Assembly (NCBI GenBank): GCA_026692885.1 | Contig: JAPLNJ010000560.1 | Coordinates: 1 to 15,207, forward strand | Origin: Planctomycetota bacterium | GTDB lineage: Bacteria; Planctomycetota; Planctomycetia; Pirellulales; Pirellulaceae | DNA: 15,207 bases | Direction: 5' to 3' | Part shown: in pieces, positions 1 through 5,922 of the stretch | How positions within the stretch are numbered: the first letter of the stretch is position 1 | How the letters are laid out: the number at the start of each line of letters is the position of its first letter | Notes under the pieces: generated by a model | What the model saw: only the letters and a program-made list of their open reading frames with translations | Told to the model about the DNA's origin: nothing | Database searches by the model: none | Position numbers and translations under genes: made by a program

Positions 1-1625
1 TGGGCCTGGGCCAACTGGGTCTGCATGTCGGCTGTGCCTTTGGTCTTCTCCATGTCGATCCGCAGACGCTGGGCCTCCTGCTGCATTTGGTAGGTGGCCT
101 TCTCCTGGTTGGCGATATCACGTTGCGAGAGAACCAGGACCAGTTCGTCCGGCAGGAACACGTCCTGGATGTATGCGCCGCGGGTTTCTACTTCGTATTG
201 GGTCAGTTGCGTGCGGATGTGTTACAACGCGCTTTGTTGCACCTGCTGGCGGGTCTCGATGAACTGGACGGCAGGCATGCTCTGGAGCTTGTCGCGGAAA
301 TGGTTACCCACGGCCGCTTGCAGCACCTCGTTGACCAGATTGGCGATCGTGCCGACCATGCTGATGACGCGCGGAGCCGTCGTGTCGGGCACGTGGATCT
401 GCACGACAAGTTCGATACTGAAGACGAAGCCTTCCCGGCTCTTCGCAACGATCTTCGACAAACGCTCGTCGAGCTTGTGGGCCGCGCTGACCGCCTCCGA
501 CCAGTTGAGGCTCAGGATAGCCGTGGGCACGTGCTCGGCTTCGTAACATCTCGGGTTGATCGCGTACTTGCCGGTCCGTAGTGGCTCCTGCCAGATGCCG
601 CGATGGCCGGGCCGAACGATCGAGCCGAACTTGAAGGCGGCCCCGGAGGTGTCTTCGGTCGGTAGCCCGACGTAGGCTTTGATCACCGCCACCTCGCCTT
701 GCTTGACCACGAGCATCGGAACCTCTTCGACCCGCACCAGGAACGGATTGAGCAAGTACGCCCCGTAAAGCAACGGGTCGTGCTGGAGACCGATCTTGCC
801 GCCGGCTTTCAAGAAGGCGTCAAAGTCCTGGTAGTTGTTGTGCTGAACGGACTTTGACCCGATCAAGGCCTCGATGCGCAATTGGTCGGTGGCGTTCTCA
901 CTTTCCAACTTCTTGATATCCTCGAACTCGCCCAACCGGCTGGCGATGGCCCCGCCCGGCAAGGGTTGGCCGTCGAGCGCGGTGATGACTCCGCACGTGT
1001 CGATGACTCCCCCGTTGCCCGCCGAACGCGGCACGATGACTGTGACCTTGAGTTGGTCCTGCTCCAGTCCGAAGGATTCGCAGGTGAGCTTGCCACGGGC
1101 CTGGAGGCGTTGGAACTCGTGGGCCACGGGAAGTCCGTGGACCCGCTCCCGGGTAATCACGAGAAAACCGACCGGATGTACCGGCATAAGACTGCCGGGC
1201 GGCAAGACGGGGCGCTGCACCCCCTTCTGTCCGCCGGCCTTCAACCACTCGCGCAGGTTGCTGATCAGGTTCAACTCGTGGGCGGACTCGGCCGACTTCG
1301 CCCCGACCGGCAGGGGTTTGCCCACCTGGGCCACGACCACTCCGATCTCGCCAGCCCGAACCTGCACCCAGGGGTGCTTTTCCACGGCATACACCACCCA
1401 GAACTTAAAACACCAACCCGGCATTAAGAGATCGGCCTGGTAGCCTGCTTCGCCGTGGAGGGCAATCGGATTGTCGTCCGGGAGCTTTTTCAAGGAGAAC
1501 CGCTTGGTGACCACCCCGACCTCGGTCGCGCCGATGATCCGGATGGATGGCACCACCAGAACCACTGCGAGGACCGCAACGGCTGTCCAGAGCCAATGCG
1601 CCGCCAAAAACGACAAGATCTCCAT
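1..1625 (-). pseudogene. SPFH/flotillin-like membrane protein, interrupted by an in-frame TAA; 3' end outside window
   Basis: The start is ATG at 1625 with a strong ribosome site (GGAGGAGG at 1640-1633, 7 bases before the ATG). Residues about 8-30 form one hydrophobic membrane anchor. The rest is soluble with two band-7-like stretches: an EIGVVVAQVG segment near residue 93, and from about residue 300 a longer block with VVKQGEVAVIKAYVG, then GHRGIWQEPLRTGKYAINP. TAA at 224-222 ends translation after residue 467 (...QQVQQSAL). The same frame then stays open for 73 more codons to the window edge and reads as the normal flotillin continuation: YEVETRGAYIQDVFLP, then a Glu/Gln-rich coiled coil (QRDIANQEKATYQMQQEAQ). 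One base change, for example GAA to TAA, explains the break. SPFH proteins form oligomeric membrane scaffolds. The sequence cannot separate a true nonsense mutation, a read error or a truncated but functional protein. The SPFH assignment is firm; pseudogene status is moderate. Confidence 0.75.
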
Positions 1626-1630
1626 GACTC

Positions 1631-1640
1631 AACCTCCTCC
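1631..1640 (-). promoter_or_regulatory. Strong Shine-Dalgarno site of the SPFH gene
   Basis: On the minus strand GGAGGAGGTT lies five bases before the ATG at 1625. It fixes the start of the SPFH gene and argues against the longer minus-strand frame that runs through this region. Confidence 0.7.
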
Positions 1641-2239
1641 AGAAGAAGCCTTTTCCCAAAAAAGTACCGTAGTACCAGCGGATGCCGCATGCCACTGCTC
1701 TCCGCCAGACCAGCGTTGCTCGGCGGTTGCGTTGACGCCGTCCTGCCGTTCCTACGTCAGGGACCAGAGATGCCGTCAGCGAAATACCTCCAGTACTCCC
1801 GGCCGGCATACACGAAAGCAAGTTATCCCGCCAATCCAGGTGCCGAGAATCCTGCCTTTCCGGTGACGTGCCTTCCGCGATGGCTTGTGCGCCGCAACTC
1901 CAAGGCCGCCAGTCCCAAAAACGCATCTCCCAATTCCAAGTGCCAGAAGCAAGTGCCTCGCGGCGTAAAGGGGACACCGTCCAGGTTCGCACCCGGCGCC
2001 CCACGGCCGAGTTGCGACACTTCCAAGAATGTACCAAACCAAAGACGAATTCTCCATCCTGCGATAGCCGAAACCGGCCCAAACGCCAGCGGCTTGTCCT
2101 AACGGTGGCCGACGCCTGAAGGGCAGTTCTGTCGCGGGAACTCGCTTCGCGGTAATCGGAACGGCAACACGCGTAATGCGAGACTCCAAAAGCTGCGTTC
2201 AGGGACGTGGCACCCAGCAAGCCGCATCGGTAAGCTATT
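1641..2239. other. Gene-free stretch between the SPFH gene and the XRE promoter
   Basis: About 600 bases lie between the divergent SPFH and XRE genes. Frames on both strands are open in places, but their translations are rich in Arg, Cys, Trp and Pro, have no recognisable domain and lack credible ribosome sites. The only structured content I see is the short XRE-like duplicate near 2090-2115. The stretch could hold a decayed gene, but I cannot identify one. Confidence 0.4.
2090..2115 (+). repeat. 26-base near-copy of the 3' end of the XRE gene
   Basis: These 26 bases match 2674-2699, the codons for the XRE C-terminus RLVLTVADA, at 25 of 26 positions. In one plus frame they also read RLVLTVADA followed by TGA. 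Just upstream (2069-2089), GAAACCGGCC and CGCCAG resemble, in the same order, the codons for ETGQRQ in the XRE gene, as if a second copy had lost the part between. The 26-base match is certain; the wider homology is tentative. Confidence 0.6.
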
Positions 2240-2259
2240 CTGAGACATTGCATTCTCAG
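2240..2259. repeat. Short inverted repeat upstream of the XRE promoter
   Basis: CTGAG at 2240-2244 and CTCAG at 2255-2259 form a small dyad that ends 19 bases before the -35 box of the XRE promoter. Its position would suit an operator, but five-base arms are easily found by chance. Confidence 0.25.
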
Positions 2260-2278
2260 GACATCCGGAAGCAACGCC

Positions 2279-2308
2279 TTGACTGACGTCGAGGTGTTGC
2301 ACTATAAT
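2279..2308 (+). promoter_or_regulatory. Near-consensus sigma70 promoter for the XRE gene
   Basis: A -35 box TTGACT (2279-2284) and a perfect -10 box TATAAT (2303-2308) are separated by 18 bases. Transcription would begin near 2315 and leave a leader of about 45 bases before the XRE start at 2359. In GC-rich DNA an exact TATAAT this well placed is unlikely to be chance. The palindrome GACGTC lies inside the spacer (2285-2290) and could be part of an autoregulatory site. Confidence 0.6.
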
Positions 2309-2358
2309 TCCACATCGGCAGCGGAGAATCGGAATCATGGCTTACCAGGACAGAAACG

Positions 2359-2703
2359 ATGACCATGCGACGCGTCACCCATAATCGCCGACTGTCCCCT
2401 GAAGATGCCGAAAAGTATCGGAAGATTCGGCAGCAAGTCGCGGAGGAGCTTCCCGAACTCGTGGCCCGGCATCACGAACGGATGGCGACCCGCGAGCAAT
2501 TGGACCACGTTTTCGAGCAGTTGAAGTGTGCTCGCCAGGACAAGGGTCTTAGCCTGGCCGACTTGACGCGGTTGAGCGGAATGGACCGGTCAGCCCTTTC
2601 CAAGCTGGAAACCGGCCAGCGCCAGAATCCCACCATTGAGACGCTGATGCGCTACGCCGAGGCCGTGGGCAAACGGCTCGTCCTAACGGTGGCCGACGCA
2701 TAG
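2359..2703 (+). CDS. XRE/Cro-CI family helix-turn-helix regulator (114 aa)
   Basis: Residues about 1-45 form a basic, then helical, extension (SPEDAEKYRKIRQQVAEELPE). Residues about 51-109 are a canonical HTH_3 domain: LKCARQDKGLSLADLTRLSGMDRSALSKLE holds the helix-turn-helix, and TGQRQNPTIETLMRYAEAVGKRLVL is the typical closing part. Such proteins bind DNA as dimers and often act as antitoxins or repressors of their own operon. No toxin-like ORF is adjacent: upstream is a gene-free stretch and downstream are palindromic repeats, so it appears to be a solitary regulator. The start at 2359 has only a weak AGGA-like site at 2346-2349; ATG at 2365 is equally possible. A strong promoter lies 45 bases upstream of the start. 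The last 26 coding bases are duplicated at 2090-2115. Family confidence is high; the target is unknown. Confidence 0.85.
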   Translation: MTMRRVTHNRRLSPEDAEKYRKIRQQVAEELPELVARHHERMATREQLDHVFEQLKCARQDKGLSLADLTRLSGMDRSALSKLETGQRQNPTIETLMRYAEAVGKRLVLTVADA

Positions 2704-2758
2704 ACGGCACCCCGGCGGGCCGTAAGGCCTACTGCTGTGAACATCTTCACGCCTCTCT

Positions 2759-2926
2759 CGTTCCCACGCTACGAGGCTGTGAAAAAATGTGCAAACATGA
2801 TTCACGGTAGGGTGGGCCAAGTACTCGCGGCCCACCAATTCTAAGAAAATGATCTTTCTTTCGATGGTGGGCCGCGAGTACTTGGCCCACCCTACGATTT
2901 TCTCACCGCCTCTTCGCGTGGGAACG
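2759..2926. repeat. Nested palindromic repeat element with perfect 31-bp inner arms
   Basis: The inner arms 2807-2837 and 2865-2895 are perfect reverse complements (31 of 31; they begin GTAGGGTGGGCC). The loop (2838-2864) itself contains AAGAAA/TTTCTT pairing. The outer arms share CGTTCCCACGC (2759-2769 and 2916-2926), followed by an imperfect match through GAGGC.GTGA.AAAAT. The left side carries about 17 extra bases next to the inner arm. In single-stranded form this would fold into one long hairpin. Similar GTAGGGTGGGCC...GGCCCACCCTAC repeats are scattered through planctomycete genomes. I see no target-site duplication and no transposase. Confidence 0.8.
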
Positions 2927-2936
2927 CAACTGTTTT

Positions 2937-2973
2937 GACGCTCTGCGTCGTCTGTCCTAGGACGCAGAGCGTC
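2937..2973. repeat. Palindromic repeat, 13-bp arms
   Basis: GACGCTCTGCGTC (2937-2949) and its exact reverse complement GACGCAGAGCGTC (2961-2973) flank an 11-base loop. With the next hairpin it belongs to the family that gives false peptides such as VPTLCVGT when translated. Confidence 0.75.
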
Positions 2974-2982
2974 CGTGGCTTG

Positions 2983-3007
2983 CGTTCCGACGCAAAGCGT
3001 CGGAACG
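2983..3007. repeat. Tight hairpin, 11-bp perfect arms, AAA loop
   Basis: CGTTCCGACGC (2983-2993), AAA, then GCGTCGGAACG (2997-3007) form a perfect stem of 11 pairs. There is no following T run, so it is not a standard intrinsic terminator, although so stable a stem could slow polymerase. It ends about 20 bases before the possible promoter of the polyamine operon. Confidence 0.75.
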
Positions 3008-3026
3008 AGAAATCTGCGGCAGGCCG

Positions 3027-3055
3027 TTGACCGCCGGACAGAACAACGCAAGAAT
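3027..3055 (+). promoter_or_regulatory. Possible sigma70 promoter of the polyamine operon
   Basis: TTGACC (3027-3032) and AAGAAT (3050-3055) are 17 bases apart, which puts initiation near 3062, 40 bases before the start codon at 3102. The -10 box is only a moderate match, so this is tentative. It is the best candidate between the hairpins and the gene. Confidence 0.3.
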
Positions 3056-3101
3056 GTCCGCCTTCGTTCGCTGTGGTCTGGGGCAAGGTTGGAGTCCAAG
3101 G

Positions 3102-4559
3102 ATGATCGAGTTCAACAAGCGTGTACTGTTCGTCGGATTCGGATCGGTTGCGCAGTGTGCTCTGCCGATTCTGGTCAAACATCTCAAGGTGCCGTACCAG
3201 AACATTACCGTGTTGGACTTCGAGGATTGCGCGCCGCTGCTCAAGCCCTGGACCGACCAGGGGGTGCGGTTTGTGCGGGAACGGATCACGCCAGAGAATC
3301 TGGGGCAGGTTCTGGGTCTGCACCTGGCCGCCGGCGACCTGCTGGTCGACCTGGCCTGGAATATCGACTGCTGCGAGATCGTCCGGTGGTGCCATGCGCA
3401 GGGCGTGCTCTACATCAACACGTCAGTCGAAGTCTGGGATCCGTACGATCGGAGTCTGTATGAACATCCGACGCAACGCACGCTGTACTACCGCCATCAG
3501 CACGTGCGCCGGCTGAAGACCGAGTGGGCCGAACCGGGCCCGACCGCCGTGTTGGAACACGGCGCAAACCCGGGGTTGATTTCGCACTTCACCAAGCAGG
3601 CCCTGATCGACATTGGCGAACGGGTTCTGGACGATAAGCAAGTCGTCGGTGCGGCTGCCGAGGACATCCGGCAACTGATTGCGGATCGGACCTTCAACCG
3701 GCTGGCGATGCAGTTGGGCGTCAAGGTAATCCACTGCTCGGAACGCGATACCCAGATTTCCGATCAGCCCAAGCAGGTCGACGAATTCGTGAATACCTGG
3801 AGCGTCGAAGGCTTCCGCGAGGAAGGCACGACGACGGCCGAAATGGGCTGGGGTACGCACGAGAAAGAACTACCGCCGAACGCCTTCGAACATCCGGCCG
3901 GGCCGCGCAACCAGATCTGCCTGGCTCAGATGGGCATGAACACCTGGGTGCGGTCGTGGGTGCCGGACTACGCGATCCGCGGTATGGTCGTGCGGCATGG
4001 CGAAGCCTTCACGATTTCCGACAAGCTGACGGTCTGGGAAGGCGGCCAGGCAATCTACCGCCCCACGGTTCACTATGCCTACTGCCCCTGCGATGCGGCC
4101 ATTGTGTCGCTGAACGAGTTGCGAGGCTATGACTATGAACTGCAGCCGAAGCTGCGAATCATGAACGACGAGATTACCCGCGGTGCCGACATCCTGGGCG
4201 CGCTGGTCATGGGCCACGCCTACAACTCCTGGTGGACGGGCAGCGACCTGAGCATCGAGGAGTCGCGGCGGTTGGTGCCGCATCAGAACGCGACGACGAT
4301 GCAGGTCGCTATCTCTGTGGTTGCGGCTGTGATGTGGATGATCGAGAATCCGGCGCGGGGCATCTGTGTGCCCGACGATCTGCCGCACGACTATATCCTG
4401 GACATCGCCAAGCCCTACCTGGGCAAATTCATCTCCAGGCCGTCCGACTGGACGCCGTTGCAGCACTACACGAACGTGTTCGCCGGTTACGCCAGTCCGT
4501 CGATCGATCCGGCGGATCCCTGGCAGTTCAAGAACTTTCTGGTGCGGGATCGCGACTGA
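3102..4559 (+). CDS. hss: Homospermidine synthase (saccharopine dehydrogenase-like, bacterial type)
   Basis: The 485-residue product matches the bacterial homospermidine synthase family in length and along its whole course. A Rossmann motif VGFGSVAQ at residues 11-18 binds NAD. Further family landmarks are GANPGLISHF, NTWSVEGF with Trp233 (which aligns with the substrate-contacting Trp of the Blastochloris viridis enzyme), AEMGWGTHE, NTWVRSWVPD, HYAYCPCDAAIVSLNE, QNATTMQV and the closing DPWQFKNFLV. The enzyme joins two putrescines into sym-homospermidine with release of ammonia, in the cytoplasm. I chose ATG at 3102 because GGAG (3091-3094) lies seven bases before it; the frame is open upstream to an ATG at 3027, but those residues look non-coding and overlap the promoter candidate. 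The stop overlaps the next start (TGATG), so the two genes are translationally coupled. Confidence 0.92.
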   Translation: MIEFNKRVLFVGFGSVAQCALPILVKHLKVPYQNITVLDFEDCAPLLKPWTDQGVRFVRERITPENLGQVLGLHLAAGDLLVDLAWNIDCCEIVRWCHAQGVLYINTSVEVWDPYDRSLYEHPTQRTLYYRHQHVRRLKTEWAEPGPTAVLEHGANPGLISHFTKQALIDIGERVLDDKQVVGAAAEDIRQLIADRTFNRLAMQLGVKVIHCSERDTQISDQPKQVDEFVNTWSVEGFREEGTTTAEMGWGTHEKELPPNAFEHPAGPRNQICLAQMGMNTWVRSWVPDYAIRGMVVRHGEAFTISDKLTVWEGGQAIYRPTVHYAYCPCDAAIVSLNELRGYDYELQPKLRIMNDEITRGADILGALVMGHAYNSWWTGSDLSIEESRRLVPHQNATTMQVAISVVAAVMWMIENPARGICVPDDLPHDYILDIAKPYLGKFISRPSDWTPLQHYTNVFAGYASPSIDPADPWQFKNFLVRDRD

Positions 4560-5698
4560 TGGTAAGTCCCAACCTGTTGCAGAAGTTGGCGCGGGAGCGC
4601 GGTACGCCGCTGTTCATCGTGGACCACAAGGTGCTGCGCAAGAACTACGCCACGTTCAAGAAGTACCTGCCCCGCGTCCAAGCCTACTATGCGGTCAAGG
4701 CGAACTCCGATCCGGCGATCGTGCAGACGTTGTACGAAGTGGGCGGCAGCTTCGACGTCGCCTCGATGGCCGAGTTCCGCACGGTGTACGAGAACATCAA
4801 GTCCCTGCCAGACCAGGCGCGGCAGGACTGGATCTGGGACAAGATCATCTACGCCAATCCGATCAAGGATAACCAGACCCTGCAGGAACTCGACCAATAC
4901 AAGCCGTTGGTGACCTACGACAACCAGGCGGAGATCGGCAAGGTCAAAAGGCAGGCCCCGCATGCGGGCCTGATGCTGCGGGTTCGGGTGCCGAATACCG
5001 GTTCTGTCGTGGAACTGTCGTCCAAGTTCGGTGCGTCGTCCGGCGAAGCGGTCGACTTGATCGAGGCCGCGTTTCAGGCCGGCCTGGTGGTCGAGGGGCT
5101 GAGTTTCCATGTCGGCAGCCAATGCACGAACTTCTCCAACTATATCCAAGCCTTGCAGTTAGCGGCCGGGATCTTCCATGAGGCGTGGGAGCGGGGCCAC
5201 CCCGAAGTGAAAATCCTGGACATCGGCGGTGGCTTTCCCACGGCGTACGACGAGCACGTCAAGCCGTTCCGCATGCTGGCCAAGACGCTCAATGCCGAGT
5301 TCGACCGGCTGTTCCCGAAAGACATGGAGATTCTGGCGGAGCCGGGCCGATTCCTTGTGGCCTCGGCCGGTACGCTGGTGGCCAGCGTCATCGGCAAGGC
5401 GGTCCGCGACGGCAAGCAGTGTTATTACATCAACGACGGCGTCTACCACACATTCTCCGGGATCATCTTCGATCACATCCAGTACCACCTCAAAGCGTTC
5501 CAGAAGGGACCGACGCAGATCTGCTCCGTATTCGGGCCGACTTGTGACGCCTTGGATACCATCTCGCTGGCCGAGCAGTTACCCGATCTCGACCTGGGCG
5601 ACTTGGTCTACAGCGAGAACATTGGCGCCTACAGCCACGCCTCGTCGACCTACTTCAACGGTTTTCCGCCGGCCCAGGTGGTCCACGTGAATCGGTAG
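4559..5698 (+). CDS. Fold-III PLP-dependent ornithine (or lysine/ornithine) decarboxylase
   Basis: The 379-residue alanine-racemase-fold decarboxylase begins at ATG 4559, which shares its A with the stop of homospermidine synthase. YAVKAN carries the PLP lysine (Lys47). FHVGSQ (His184), GGGFP (223-227) and EPGR (261-264) form the cofactor and phosphate site. GPTCDALD contains the catalytic Cys329 contributed across the dimer interface. These motifs fit ornithine/lysine decarboxylases and not carboxynorspermidine decarboxylase, whose PLP-site sequences differ. Ornithine is the inferred substrate because the partner enzyme consumes putrescine; lysine cannot be excluded from sequence alone. The frame is open far upstream inside hss, but that is out-of-frame readthrough of the neighbouring gene. 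No S-adenosylmethionine decarboxylase is nearby, so the operon appears built for homospermidine and not for spermidine. Confidence 0.9.
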   Translation: MVSPNLLQKLARERGTPLFIVDHKVLRKNYATFKKYLPRVQAYYAVKANSDPAIVQTLYEVGGSFDVASMAEFRTVYENIKSLPDQARQDWIWDKIIYANPIKDNQTLQELDQYKPLVTYDNQAEIGKVKRQAPHAGLMLRVRVPNTGSVVELSSKFGASSGEAVDLIEAAFQAGLVVEGLSFHVGSQCTNFSNYIQALQLAAGIFHEAWERGHPEVKILDIGGGFPTAYDEHVKPFRMLAKTLNAEFDRLFPKDMEILAEPGRFLVASAGTLVASVIGKAVRDGKQCYYINDGVYHTFSGIIFDHIQYHLKAFQKGPTQICSVFGPTCDALDTISLAEQLPDLDLGDLVYSENIGAYSHASSTYFNGFPPAQVVHVNR

Positions 5699-5768
5699 CC
5701 CGCCTACCTGGCCCCGGTCATTCCGGACATGGGCGTGACAGAACCGCTGAGACAACAGTGGCTTCTAA

Positions 5769-5922
5769 GCACGGATGGCAAAGCCAGGGCTCGGATAACA
5801 ATCCAGGAAGGAAACCGAAGAATGTTCTCGCTGGACGATTCCATTCCATCACCCGCCGTGGCCGAACGATTCTTGGTCGCTGTCCGCATTCCGCATCCGA
5901 GCCCCAGCCTTGCCATCCGTGC
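5769..5922. repeat. Inverted repeat pair, 28-bp arms; right arm inside the REC-HK-REC gene
   Basis: Positions 5769-5796 (GCACGGATGGCAA...GGCTCGGAT) and the reverse complement of 5895-5922 match at 25 of 28 bases, with a 98-base loop. The family is a scattered planctomycete repeat recognisable by its GWQSQ translation. The left arm is in the convergent gap after the decarboxylase; the right arm encodes part of the C-terminal tail of the hybrid kinase. The pair could act as a transcription barrier between the convergent genes, though no T run follows either side. Confidence 0.65.

Noticed and set aside
1405..2274. 289-codon minus-strand ORF overlapping the start of the SPFH gene
   Set aside because: Its translation is Arg/Trp/Cys-rich without a domain, it runs out of frame through the well-supported SPFH start, and it has no ribosome site.
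2337..2384. 15-codon ORF (MAYQDRNDD...) overlapping the XRE start as a leader peptide or toxin end
   Set aside because: It has no ribosome site and no regulatory feature, and the upstream frame closes quickly; a chance frame is likelier.
2704..2723. ACGGC/GCCGT dyad just after the XRE stop as an intrinsic terminator
   Set aside because: Only five base pairs and no T run follow.
2683..3099. 138-codon minus-strand ORF (contains VPTLCVGT...)
   Set aside because: It is the translation of the palindromic repeats; the peptide is a known type of false ORF in planctomycete genomes.
3027..3101. 25-codon N-terminal extension of homospermidine synthase
   Set aside because: The internal ATG at 3102 has a good ribosome site, and the extension is not like the family N-terminus.
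4232..4558. 109-codon upstream extension of the decarboxylase frame
   Set aside because: It lies wholly inside the homospermidine synthase gene in another frame; the overlapping ATG at 4559 starts at the expected family N-terminus.
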